DNA of 64,000 nt. It comes from Rudaea sp. 3F27F6 (GTDB taxonomy: Bacteria; Pseudomonadota; Gammaproteobacteria; Xanthomonadales; Rhodanobacteraceae). Where the stretch lies: NCBI RefSeq assembly GCF_005503555.1, contig NZ_SCNG01000004.1:186001-250000 (forward strand), read 5' to 3'. This document shows positions 24,274-32,960 of the stretch, in pieces. Both the position numbers and the translations under genes were made by a program. Positions within the stretch are counted from its first letter, which is position 1. Each line of letters begins with the position of its first letter. The notes below the pieces were generated by a model that saw only the letters and a program-made list of their open reading frames with translations, was not told where the DNA came from and searched no databases.

Positions 24274-26079
24274 TTACGGCAGCAACTGGACCGTCGAGCC
24301 GAACGTCTTCGATGCCGCCTGCGCGAAGAGATCGCGCCACGGCAGGATGTTGACTCCGGCCACGCAGCCGGTTCCATCCTGCCAGCCGGTGAGCATGCGG
24401 TTCTGCGAGAAAATCTGCCGGCTGTAGCAGGCGCCGTACGGATTGGAGTAAGCGTACAACTGGGTCGACGATGCCGGCGCGCTGGTCAGCGCGTGGCTCG
24501 CATCGTAGTTGCGCGTCACCGTCGACAGCACGTGGTTGTCGCGCCAGGCCGTCGCCGGAATTCCCCACTGCGTCGGCGCGGTGAGGCTTTGCGCGAACTC
24601 CTGATCGGCATAGGTAAACAGTGTGAAGCTGCCGTCACCCGCCGCGGTCGGCACCTGCTCCTGCTTGAAGGTCAGCGGGTAGCTGCGCTGCTCGTGCACG
24701 ACCAGCGTATTGTCGCCGTCGTTGCGCGTGGTCGTCAGATCGATCTGGGTGTTCTGCAGCGTGCCCTGCTTGAACGTCGTGCTTGTCTGCAGCAGGGTCT
24801 GGTTGCTCGAGAAAGCGATGTTCGCGGCAACCTGGGTCGTCACCGTGCCGTGCGACGTGTTCGCCGTGCCGGAAATCGCGTAGCTGCGATTCGACGTCAC
24901 CAGAACCGTGCCCGAACCGCTCGAGCCGTCCGCCGACACGTTGACGTTTTCGGTCACAGTCACCGGCGGCAGCGCGACGAGATTGTTCGCGGTCACGGCA
25001 CCGGTCACCTGCGTGCCGCCGTGGTCGAGATAGAGCAGCAGGTTGCCGGCGACGTTGAAGTAGCTGGTCGAGTTGTACACGCTCAGCGCAAGCGCATGCG
25101 GCTTGCCGTTGCTCAGCACGCCGACGAACGGAGTCAGGTCGACGCGATACGCCTCGAACGCCAGCGTCTGCACGCCCGGCGTCGGCCGCCAGAGGATCGG
25201 ATCGGCGCCGCCGGTGAACACCCACGGGAAAATCGGCGCGATGCCGGCCGGCTGGCCGTCGATCGTCACCAGAGTTTCGCGCAGGGCCGTGCCGGTGTTG
25301 TCGCCGAACACGCCGGCGATGTCGTCCGGCAGATTGAAGAACCAGAACTCGTCGCTGCTCTGCCCCTGCGCATAGACGTCGAGGAAGGCGCGCTCGATGT
25401 TCGTCGGCAGCGCGGCGAAGTTGGCGACGTATTGATCGCCAGGCTTGTTCAACGTACCCGTGCCGGCGGTCGCCGTGGCATTGAGCGACAGCACTGAGTC
25501 CGGCCGCGGCGCAGGCGATCCCTCGCGTACGCCGCCGACCATCGGGTAGAAATTCAGCGTCGCCGTGCCGGTGATGACGCCGTCGTAAGTAACGCCGCTG
25601 TCGACGCCGACGAAGTTGCCGAGGTCCGCATGGCCGACCTGGCTCGCGCCGAACAGCGCGCTGTAGTCGGTCAGATCGCGCTCGATGTGCCACGACGTGG
25701 CCGCGGGCGGGGCGATCGACGGTTCCTGCGTCGTACCGAAATAGATGATCGCGCCGCCGAGCCAGATTTCCGCCGTGCGATCGTACTGGCGCGTGCCGAC
25801 GATGTTGTAGTCGATGCTCAGCACGACCTTCTGCCACGGACCCGCGCACCCGCTCGGCGGCGTGTAGCTGATCGGCTTCGCGTTGTAATCGACGAACTGC
25901 TGGTCCGAAAACAGGGTGACGGTGCACGGCGCAGTCGGCGGACGCGGCACAAGCGGATCGGCCACCGCAACGTCTCTCGATCCCACGGTCAACGTCTGCG
26001 CTTGAACCGCCGCGCCCGAAGCGAGCGATGCGGCCAAAAAGACAAAGCAAGCCCCGAGCCTACTGCGTTTGGAAAACAT
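24274..26079 (-). CDS. Secreted PNGase A-like amidase
   Basis: 601 aa, similar to peptide-N4-(N-acetyl-beta-glucosaminyl)asparagine amidase A, the plant-type PNGase A that removes N-glycans from glycopeptides. The ATG at 26079 follows a GGGGGCATT ribosome site and gives a signal peptide (SRLGACFVFLAASLASGAAVQAQ). Family-like stretches: CTVTLFSDQQFVDYN, WQKVVLSIDYNIVGTRQYDR, EIWLGGAIIYFGTTQEP, WHIERDLTDYSALF, LDVYAQGQSSDEFWFFNLP, FEAYRVDLTPFVGVLSNGKP. Length fits the family. Activity on plant or fungal glycoproteins is inferred. It lies alone, with 221 gene-free bases upstream before the thioredoxin gene. Confidence 0.85.
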   Translation of the reverse strand: MFSKRSRLGACFVFLAASLASGAAVQAQTLTVGSRDVAVADPLVPRPPTAPCTVTLFSDQQFVDYNAKPISYTPPSGCAGPWQKVVLSIDYNIVGTRQYDRTAEIWLGGAIIYFGTTQEPSIAPPAATSWHIERDLTDYSALFGASQVGHADLGNFVGVDSGVTYDGVITGTATLNFYPMVGGVREGSPAPRPDSVLSLNATATAGTGTLNKPGDQYVANFAALPTNIERAFLDVYAQGQSSDEFWFFNLPDDIAGVFGDNTGTALRETLVTIDGQPAGIAPIFPWVFTGGADPILWRPTPGVQTLAFEAYRVDLTPFVGVLSNGKPHALALSVYNSTSYFNVAGNLLLYLDHGGTQVTGAVTANNLVALPPVTVTENVNVSADGSSGSGTVLVTSNRSYAISGTANTSHGTVTTQVAANIAFSSNQTLLQTSTTFKQGTLQNTQIDLTTTRNDGDNTLVVHEQRSYPLTFKQEQVPTAAGDGSFTLFTYADQEFAQSLTAPTQWGIPATAWRDNHVLSTVTRNYDASHALTSAPASSTQLYAYSNPYGACYSRQIFSQNRMLTGWQDGTGCVAGVNILPWRDLFAQAASKTFGSTVQLLP

Positions 26080-26301
26080 AATGCCCCCAATGCGATTGGT
26101 TTCCCTCTGTGCAACGAGGTTTAACAGAGAAACCGTAAGATTCCCTGAAATTTGAATCGATGCAACGCAGCAAAAACGCAGCCTACGTCGCACTGTTCGC
26201 GACATGCCAAATAGCGCGCAATTTCGGGGCTACGGAGATACCGATCGAGATGAGGCGAAAGGAGCGGCAACCGCCCTGGCGGCGGTGCCAGGAACGGACT
26301 G

Positions 26302-26625
26302 TTACAGCACCTGCTCGACCATCTGCACGAGCTGGGACTTCGATACCGAGCCAATCCGGGTCGACGCGACAGTGCCGTTCTTGAACAGAAGCAGGGTCGG
26401 CGCCGAGCGCACGCGCCAGGTGATCGCGGTGCGCTGGTTCTTGTCCACGTCGACTTTCACGACTTTCACCCTGCCCGCGTAGTCACGCGCCACGTCTTCA
26501 AGCATCGGTGCGATCATCTTGCACGACGCACACCATTCGCCCCAGAAATCGACGAGCACGGGTACGCCGGACTGCAATACTTGCGCGGCGAAGTCCGCAT
26601 CGGTGGCATGGGCGACGGAAGTCAT
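26302..26625 (-). CDS. Thioredoxin with WCASC active site
   Basis: 107-aa single-domain thioredoxin. The fold landmarks VPVLVDFWGEWC, KMIAPMLEDVARDY, VVKVDVDKN and the cis-proline RSAPTLLLFKNG are in place. The active site is W31-C32-A33-S34-C35 rather than WCGPC; the missing proline should shift the redox potential. It starts 23 bases after the NrdJb stop, so the two genes are probably one operon, and the protein is a natural candidate for the electron donor of the class II ribonucleotide reductase. No signal peptide: cytoplasmic. Confidence 0.92.
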   Translation of the reverse strand: MTSVAHATDADFAAQVLQSGVPVLVDFWGEWCASCKMIAPMLEDVARDYAGRVKVVKVDVDKNQRTAITWRVRSAPTLLLFKNGTVASTRIGSVSKSQLVQMVEQVL

Positions 26626-26648
26626 GGCAGGGAGGCCTCAACCGTGCG

Positions 26649-27494
26649 TTAGCCGCACTTCGAGTAGCCGCAATTGAGGCAAGTCGCGCAGCCGTCCATA
26701 AGGATCACCGCTTGCGTGTTGCACTTGTTGCACAGGGTCGCGCCGGCCGGGAAGCCGCTCGCGGTAGGTTCGACGAGTTCGATCTCGGCAGTCTTGCGCG
26801 CGGATTCGCCGCCGACGCCGGCGAGATCGGCGCTCAGATCCTGCGGGGCGGCGGGCTTTGCCTCGGCCTTGCTTTCGACGCTTAGTTCAGGCTTTTTTTT
26901 TGCGTCGTTGCCGGCCGCACGCGCTTCGTACGCGGCGCGCTTCTCGGCGATCAGACGGCGCTGCTCGGGGTCGAGTTCGGGATCGTGCAGCAGGCCGATC
27001 ATCTTGAGGTGCTGCTCGACGATCGCGCCAAGCTCGGCGACGATCGAAGGCATGTAGACGCCGCCGGCCTTGAAGTAGCCGCCGCGCGGATCGAACACGG
27101 CCTTCAATTCTTCGACGATGAAGGTGACGTCGCCGCCCTTGCGGAACACGGCGGACATGATGCGCGTCAACGCCACGATCCACTGGAAGTGGTCCATGTT
27201 CTTCGAGTTGATGAAGATCTCGAACGGGCGGCGCAGCTCGTGCTCGGTGCCCTCGTTGAGCACGATGTCGTTGATCGTCACGTAGAGCGCGTGCTCGAAC
27301 AACGGCGATTTGATCTTGTAGGTGGAGCCGACCAGCATGTCCGGCCGCTCGACCTTCTCGTGCATCTGGATCACTTCGGCCTTCGGCGGCACCTCGATCG
27401 CATCGCGCGGATCGGGGCCGACGGTGGGGATCGTGCCGTCGTCGGGCTTGCCTACGCTGTAGCCTTTGATTTTCTTCGTGATCTTGATTGCCAT
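26649..27494 (-). CDS. nrdJb: B12-dependent ribonucleotide reductase, small/C-terminal component (NrdJb)
   Basis: 281 aa. It carries the TSCPD domain of class II reductases at about residues 55-165 (GSTYKIKSPLFEHALYVTIN; RRPFEIFINSKNMDHFQWIV; FDPRGGYFKAGGVYMPSIVA), a charged linker, and a C-terminal six-cysteine tail with CNKC, CATC and CGYSKC, probably a zinc ribbon or redox tail. In Pseudomonas aeruginosa the reductase is split into NrdJa and NrdJb encoded side by side; here the NrdJa gene is at 47655-49802. The linker is encoded by a run of nine A residues (26901-26893 on the coding strand). Co-transcribed with the downstream thioredoxin. Confidence 0.9.
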   Translation of the reverse strand: MAIKITKKIKGYSVGKPDDGTIPTVGPDPRDAIEVPPKAEVIQMHEKVERPDMLVGSTYKIKSPLFEHALYVTINDIVLNEGTEHELRRPFEIFINSKNMDHFQWIVALTRIMSAVFRKGGDVTFIVEELKAVFDPRGGYFKAGGVYMPSIVAELGAIVEQHLKMIGLLHDPELDPEQRRLIAEKRAAYEARAAGNDAKKKPELSVESKAEAKPAAPQDLSADLAGVGGESARKTAEIELVEPTASGFPAGATLCNKCNTQAVILMDGCATCLNCGYSKCG

Positions 27495-27594
27495 GATGAT
27501 CCGGCTCTTTCCTGTGAGGTCGTCATCGACCGATTTCTGTTCCCGTTACTACCCAGCAAACGGCGAAGCCGCGTGACGGCCCCGCCGTCTGCGC

Positions 27595-28140
27595 TCAGCG
27601 CTTCTTCGCCTTCTTCGCGACTTTCTTCGGCGCCTTCTTGGCGACTTTCTTTGCTACCTTCTTGGCCGCTTTCTTCGGCACTGCCTTCTTCACGGCGCGA
27701 CGGATCGCCTTCTTGCCCGCCGCAACCTTCTTCGCGACTTTCTTTGCGACTTTCTTGGCCGCCTTCTTGACCTTGGCCTTGTCGGCAACGGCCTTCTTCG
27801 CGACTTTCTTCTCGACCTTCTTGACCGTCTTCTTGGCCTTCGCCTTGTCGGCCGAGGCTCTCTTGGCGACTTTCTTCGCGGCAGCCTTGACCGTCTTCGC
27901 AGCGGCGGCGGCCTTCTTCGCCACGGCCTTCTTCACTGCGACGGCTTTCTTCACGACCGCATCTTTCGCCGCAACCGCGGTGTTGCCCGCAGCCGTTGCC
28001 GTGTTGACCACAGCGGTTTTCACTTCGGCCATGACCGCGCCGGTCTTCTCGACCGCAGCCTGACCGACTTCCTGCGCTTTCTCTACGACGACGCCGACCG
28101 CATTGCTCGCGGCCTCGCCGATGGACTCAACGCTCTGCAT
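27595..28140 (-). CDS. Lys/Ala-rich histone H1-like DNA-binding protein
   Basis: 181 aa. The first ~60 residues are helical and Ala/Val-rich (ESIGEAASNAVGVVVEKAQE), the rest is tandem Lys-Ala-Val units (KKVAKKVAKK, KKAAKKVAKK), as in bacterial histone H1-like proteins such as AlgP or HctB. It should bind DNA nonspecifically through the basic tail. ATG 28140 is the first start; a weak GGAGGGATATTT site precedes it. The repeats encode internal length variation by recombination. 100 bases upstream of nrdJb on the same strand. Confidence 0.85.
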   Translation of the reverse strand: MQSVESIGEAASNAVGVVVEKAQEVGQAAVEKTGAVMAEVKTAVVNTATAAGNTAVAAKDAVVKKAVAVKKAVAKKAAAAAKTVKAAAKKVAKRASADKAKAKKTVKKVEKKVAKKAVADKAKVKKAAKKVAKKVAKKVAAGKKAIRRAVKKAVPKKAAKKVAKKVAKKAPKKVAKKAKKR

Positions 28141-28564
28141 AAATATCCCTCCGGTTCTCTAAGGCAATAGATCAAAATTCCTGACGGCAACAACCCCGAA
28201 CGGCGAGACGCGATTCGGTGTTGCGAATTTACCCTTTGCGCAGCGCCGCGCAAGTGCTTTTTCTTGGTTACCGCGAAGAGGCAGAACATCGCCCGATGTT
28301 TGCCGCGATTCACCGGCGCGAAGTGCGCCGTCGATCTCGAAAATTGCCTTAGTTTCTCCTCCGGATCGCGCTCATCGCGCCTGTGTACCACGACACAAAA
28401 TATGGCACATTTCCGAGAACAAAACCACTACCTATTGTGATTGAGGCCGACCACGCCCTGTAGACCCGAGGCAATCGTCCGGACTGCCCGAAAACGCCGT
28501 CACGAGACGGTATATTTGTATAAAAATAAATTAGTGGACGCGCCTTGTGAAGCGGTCCTGCGCT
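28141..28564. other. Gene-free stretch between czcD and the histone-like gene
   Basis: No gene supported. The part 28500-28540 is AT-rich (TATATTTGTATAAAAATAAATTAG). The hairpin GTGAAGCG/CGCTTCAC at 28547-28568 overlaps the czcD stop and is followed on the minus strand by that AT-rich run. Confidence 0.4.
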
Positions 28565-28568
28565 TCAC
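28547..28568 (-). terminator. Terminator-like hairpin at the end of the czc operon
   Basis: 8-bp stem GTGAAGCG (28547-28554) with CGCTTCAC (28561-28568), loop GTCCTG, on the czcD stop codon; a TTTATTTTTATAC run lies about 20 bases beyond on the minus strand. Confidence 0.4.
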
Positions 28569-29458
28569 GCATGCGCATGATCGTCGCCGCACGGCGAAGA
28601 TTCGATCTGCAAGGTCGCGTGATCCACATCGAAACGCCGCGCCAGCATTTCCGCCAGCGCGCGGCGTACCTGATCGGCATCCGCACCCGCCTGCAGCACG
28701 ACATGAGCGGTCAGCAGAGACTGGCGCGAACCGAGCGTCCAGGCATGCAGATCGTGCACCTGCTCCACGCCCGCCGTCGCGAGCATCTCGCGTCGCACTG
28801 CCGCAATGTCCATGCCTTCCGGCACGCCTTCCATAAGGACGTGGCCCGCCTGACGCAGCAGAGTCCAGGTACGCGGCAATATCCACAGGCCGATCAGCAC
28901 GGCGATGATCGGATCGACCAGGGTCCAACCGGTGAACTGGATCACCACGGCGGCGACGATCACGCCGACCGAGCCGAGCATGTCGCTCCACACTTCGAGA
29001 TAGGCGCCGCGCACGTTGAGGCTGGTGCCGCTGCCGGCACTGAGCAGGCGCATCGAGATCAGATTGACGACGAGGCCGAGCACGGCGATGACGAGCATGC
29101 CGGTCGAGGCGACTTCGGCGACTTGTCGAAAGCGGCCGGCCGCCTCCCACAGGATATAGCCGGCGACGAGAAACAGCAGGCCGCCGTTGACCAGCGCGCC
29201 GATCGCTTCCATGCGCGCGTAGCCGTAGCTGCGCCGCGCATCGGCAGGCCGCCGGCCGAGACGCACGGCAACGAGCGAGATCGCCAGCGCGATCACGTCG
29301 GTCAGCATATGCGCCGCGTCCGAGAGCAACGCCAGACTGTTGGTCATGATGCCGCCGACCACCTCGGCGACCAGGAACGTCGCCGTCAACCCGAACGCCC
29401 ACCACAGCGGCCGCTCGTGCCGGATCTCGCCGGCACCATGATCGTGTCCTGCACTCAT
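28565..29458 (-). CDS. czcD: Cation diffusion facilitator (CzcD-type zinc/cadmium/cobalt exporter)
   Basis: 297-aa inner-membrane CDF antiporter exporting divalent metals from the cytoplasm in exchange for protons. Six hydrophobic segments; the metal-site motifs SLALLSDAAHMLTD (TM2, HxxxD) and YLEVWSDMLGSVG (TM5) are present. A His-rich N-terminus (HDHGAG) and the C-terminal cytoplasmic metal domain (VHDLHAWTLGSRQSLLTAHV; DDHAHA) complete the family pattern. It starts 44 bases after the P-II-like gene and ends the czc operon. Confidence 0.94.
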   Translation of the reverse strand: MSAGHDHGAGEIRHERPLWWAFGLTATFLVAEVVGGIMTNSLALLSDAAHMLTDVIALAISLVAVRLGRRPADARRSYGYARMEAIGALVNGGLLFLVAGYILWEAAGRFRQVAEVASTGMLVIAVLGLVVNLISMRLLSAGSGTSLNVRGAYLEVWSDMLGSVGVIVAAVVIQFTGWTLVDPIIAVLIGLWILPRTWTLLRQAGHVLMEGVPEGMDIAAVRREMLATAGVEQVHDLHAWTLGSRQSLLTAHVVLQAGADADQVRRALAEMLARRFDVDHATLQIESSPCGDDHAHA

Positions 29459-29502
29459 CGCTCGTCTCCTGAACTCGTGATCGCGTGGCGCCCGGCGTGC
29501 GC

Positions 29503-29823
29503 CTACAGGTTATCGCCGACGGCAAAGGTCTGCTCGATCGGGCTGACGTAAATCCAGCCCGCATCGGCATGCCCGGTTCGCGCGACGCGGCGGACGATCT
29601 CCACCGCGCGCGACACTTCGCCATCGTCGCAGCACACCTCGACCTGGACTTCGTTGATGACCTTGCCGCCGAGATCGACCGAATAGTCCTGCTCGCGTGC
29701 GCGCAGCGCATGCAGGAAACCTTTGACCTCGAACAGGCTGATCCGGTGGAAGTCGGCTTCCTCCAGAGCGCGGACCAGATCGCCGACGCGGTTGTGGTGC
29801 ACGAATGCCTTGATCTGCTTCAT
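29503..29823 (-). CDS. P-II-like signalling protein of the czc operon
   Basis: 106 aa. N-terminus MKQIKAFVHHNRVGDLVRAL and core EVCCDDGEVSRAVEIVRRVARTG fit the P-II/CutA-like ferredoxin-fold proteins that accompany CzcABC-type efflux genes. The ATG at 29823 overlaps the czcA stop as ATGA and has AAGGAGAAACGCC before it. It may sense metal or nucleotide and tune the pump. The typical uridylylated T-loop tyrosine is not evident. Confidence 0.88.
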   Translation of the reverse strand: MKQIKAFVHHNRVGDLVRALEEADFHRISLFEVKGFLHALRAREQDYSVDLGGKVINEVQVEVCCDDGEVSRAVEIVRRVARTGHADAGWIYVSPIEQTFAVGDNL

Positions 29824-32800
29824 GGCGTTTCTCCTTGCGTGTTGCGTTCGGCCCGCAGTTCGAGCCATTCGTAGAGCACCGGCAGCAAGATCAGGGTCAG
29901 CAGAGTCGAACTGATCAGGCCGCCGACGACAACCGTGGCGAGCGGGCGCTGGGTTTCCGCACCGACGCCGCTCGACAGCAGCATCGGCACTAGGCCGAGG
30001 ATCGCCACGCTCGCGGTCATCAGCACCGGACGCAGGCGCAGCGCCGTGCCCTGCACGACGGCATCGCGCACCGACAGGCCCTTGTCGCGCAGTTCGTTGA
30101 GGAAGCTCACCAGCACGATGCCGTTGAGCATGGCCACGCCGAACACGGCGATGAAGCCGATCGCCGAAGGCACCGACAGATACTGCCCGGTCACGAACAG
30201 CGCGATCAGGCCGCCGATGGTCGCGAACGGCACGTTGGCGATGATCAAGGTCGCGTACTTCACCGAATTGAACGCGGTGTAGAGCAGCACGAAGATGAAG
30301 AAGATCGTGATCGGCACGATCACCGCCAATTTGGCCAAGGCGCGCTGCTGATTCTCGAACGCGCCGCCCCACTCGACCCAATAACCCGGCGGCAGCTTGA
30401 CCTGCTGGGCGATGGCCGCGTCGGCCTCCTTGACGAAGCCGTCCACGTCGCGGCCGCGCACGTCCATCTGCACCACGGCATAGCGCTGCAACTGCTCGCG
30501 GCGCACGAAGGAAAATCCCTCGGCGACGCTGACTTCGGCCACTTCTGCCAGGGTCACGATCGCGCCGCCCGACGTGCGCAGCGGTATGCGGCGCAGAGCT
30601 TCGACCGAATCACGCGTGGCCTCGTCGAGACGCACCGCGATATCGAAGCGCTTGACCCCGTCGAGCAGGACGCTGACCGGCTCGCCGCCGAGGCCGTTGC
30701 GCACCAGGGTCAGCACGTCTTCGGCATTCATGCCGTGCCGCGCCAGTTCCTCGCGATTCACCGCGATGCGAATCTGCGGCTTGCCGACGTTGGCTTCGAG
30801 CGACAAATCGGCCACGCCGGGCACCTTGCCGAGCGCGGCCTTGATCTGCGCGCTGAGCTTGTCCAACTGGGCGAGGTCTTCGCCGTAGAGTTTCAGCGCG
30901 AGAGTGGCGCGCACGCCGGAAATCAGCTCCTCCACGCGCATCTGGATCGGCTGCGTATAGCTCGGCACCACGTTCGGCACGACGCGTTCGAGCGTCTCCT
31001 GCATGTCGCTCTCGAGTTTCTTGAGGCTGCGGCCGCTGGTCCACTCGGCTTCGGGCTTGAGCGCGGTGTAGATCTCCATGTAGTTGACGTCTGCGGTCTC
31101 GCCTTTTTCGGCGCGGCCGATCATCGCCAGCGTGGTTTCCACTTCGGGGAACTGCTTGAACGCCTGCGCGATGACGTTGCTCGTGCGGATCGACTCGTTG
31201 AGCGACGTCGACGGAATGCCGGTCACGCGCCACATGATCGAGCCTTCCTGCAACTGCGGCATGAACTCCTTGCCGAGGAACGGAAAGATCGCCAGGCTCG
31301 CCACGAGCGCAGCGATCGCGCTGACCACGACCGTCTTCTTTTTCGCCAGTGCCTTGTCGAGCAGCGGCCGGTAGACGCGCTTCACGCGTGCGACGAGCCA
31401 GGTGTCGCGCTCTTCCTTCGGCTTGAGGATCAACGAGGCCAGCACCGGTATCAGGGTCAGGCTCAGGATCAGCGAACCGGCCATGGCGAAGGCGATGTTG
31501 AACGCCATCGGCTTGAACATCTTGCCTTCGAGGCCCTCCAGCGAGAACAGCGGCAGGAACACGACGATGATGATGATGATCGCGAAAGCGATCGGGTTGG
31601 CGACTTCCTTCGCCGCAGCGAGCACCGCGGCGGTGCGGTCGACCTTTTCGCCGTGTTCGAGTCGTTCGGCCATGATGCGGAAAGCGTTCTCCACCATGAC
31701 CACAGCACCGTCGACCATCATGCCGATGCCGATAGCAAGGCCCGCGAGCGACATCAGGTTCGCCGAGAGGCCGAACTCGCCCATACCGATGAAGGCGATC
31801 AGCATCGCCAGCGGCAAGGTCACAATGACGACGACGGCCGAGCGCACTTCGCCGAGGAACAGAAACAGAATCACGGCAACGAGGATCGAGCCTTCGATCA
31901 ACGCACGCACCGCGGTTCCAACCGCCTTGTTGACCAGATCGGTGCGCTCGTAGATCGGCTTGAGCACCATCGTGTTCGGCAAGGCAGCCCGCACCGTGTC
32001 GAGCTTGCTCTTCACCGCCTCGACCACGCTCTTCGCGTTTTCGCCGATGCGCGCGAGCGCCTGACCCATGACGACTTCCTCGCCGTCGCGAGTCACCGCG
32101 CCGAAGCGCGGCGCCGGTGCTTCGGTCACCGTTGCCACGTCGCGCACATAGACCGGCGCACCGTCTTCGGACTTGAGCACGATCGCGCCGATGTCCTGCG
32201 CCGACTTCAGCAGACCCAGGCCGCGGACAAGAAACTGTTCGCGGCCCACGTCCATGACGTTGCCGCCGACCTGACCGTTGTTCGCCGGAATCGCGCTGAT
32301 GACATCGTCGAAGCCGAGGCCGCGCGCGTACAGGCGCTGCGGATCGATGCGCACCTGGAACTGGCGCTCGCCGCCGCCCCATGAAGTCACGTCGTCGACG
32401 CCCGGCGCGGTGCGCAGGATCAGGCGGATCGTCCATTCCTGCCAGGTGCGCAGGTCCATGTCGGTGACCTGCTCCTTGCTTACACCCGGCGCGCGTTCCA
32501 CCGTGTACCAATAAACCTGGCCGAGGCCGGACGTGTTCGGGCCCATGCCCGGCTTGCCGTAGCCCTGCGGCAGGCGGTCGCCGATTTCCTGCAGGCGCTC
32601 GTTGACCAGCTGCCGGGCGAAGTAGATGTTCATGTCGTCCTCGAAATAGACCGACACGTACGACAGACCGAACAAGCTGACCGAGCGGATCTCCTGCACT
32701 TTCGGCAAGCCGGCGAGAGCCGATTCGACTGGCGTGGTCAGCAGCCGCTCCACGTCTTCGGCCGCGAGTCCTGCCGACTCGGTATAGACGTTGACCTGGA

Positions 32801-32933
32801 CCGGCGTCACGTCCGGGAACGCATCGATCGGCACGGTGTGCACGGCGCGGAAGCCGAGGAAGGCGACGACCGCGAAGGCGATCACCACGAGAAATTTGTA
32901 GCGCAACGAAAGTTCGACCAGGCGGTTCAGCAT
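29820..32933 (-). CDS. czcA: Heavy-metal efflux RND transporter, inner-membrane pump (CzcA/CusA type)
   Basis: 1037-aa proton-driven RND pump exporting metal cations from periplasm or cytoplasm. N-terminus MLNRLVELSLRYKFLVVIAF, pore-domain motifs (VPIDAFPDVTPVQVNVYTES), TM4 proton-relay stretch GIGMMVDGAVVMVENAFRIM and a second RND half (TIGGLIALFVTGQYLSVPSA) are complete. DFG-like acidic residues of the heavy-metal branch are in TM4. Twelve hydrophobic segments in two sets are apparent. It lies between czcB (27 bases upstream) and the P-II-like gene (overlap). Confidence 0.95.
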   Translation of the reverse strand: MLNRLVELSLRYKFLVVIAFAVVAFLGFRAVHTVPIDAFPDVTPVQVNVYTESAGLAAEDVERLLTTPVESALAGLPKVQEIRSVSLFGLSYVSVYFEDDMNIYFARQLVNERLQEIGDRLPQGYGKPGMGPNTSGLGQVYWYTVERAPGVSKEQVTDMDLRTWQEWTIRLILRTAPGVDDVTSWGGGERQFQVRIDPQRLYARGLGFDDVISAIPANNGQVGGNVMDVGREQFLVRGLGLLKSAQDIGAIVLKSEDGAPVYVRDVATVTEAPAPRFGAVTRDGEEVVMGQALARIGENAKSVVEAVKSKLDTVRAALPNTMVLKPIYERTDLVNKAVGTAVRALIEGSILVAVILFLFLGEVRSAVVVIVTLPLAMLIAFIGMGEFGLSANLMSLAGLAIGIGMMVDGAVVMVENAFRIMAERLEHGEKVDRTAAVLAAAKEVANPIAFAIIIIIVVFLPLFSLEGLEGKMFKPMAFNIAFAMAGSLILSLTLIPVLASLILKPKEERDTWLVARVKRVYRPLLDKALAKKKTVVVSAIAALVASLAIFPFLGKEFMPQLQEGSIMWRVTGIPSTSLNESIRTSNVIAQAFKQFPEVETTLAMIGRAEKGETADVNYMEIYTALKPEAEWTSGRSLKKLESDMQETLERVVPNVVPSYTQPIQMRVEELISGVRATLALKLYGEDLAQLDKLSAQIKAALGKVPGVADLSLEANVGKPQIRIAVNREELARHGMNAEDVLTLVRNGLGGEPVSVLLDGVKRFDIAVRLDEATRDSVEALRRIPLRTSGGAIVTLAEVAEVSVAEGFSFVRREQLQRYAVVQMDVRGRDVDGFVKEADAAIAQQVKLPPGYWVEWGGAFENQQRALAKLAVIVPITIFFIFVLLYTAFNSVKYATLIIANVPFATIGGLIALFVTGQYLSVPSAIGFIAVFGVAMLNGIVLVSFLNELRDKGLSVRDAVVQGTALRLRPVLMTASVAILGLVPMLLSSGVGAETQRPLATVVVGGLISSTLLTLILLPVLYEWLELRAERNTQGETP

Positions 32934-32960
32934 GACGCACCTCCACGGCGACGGCGGTTG

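Noticed and set aside
30610-32946. Open frame of 778 codons overlapping czcA in another frame
   Set aside because: Arg/Gly/Ala-rich shadow of czcA; no domain or start site.
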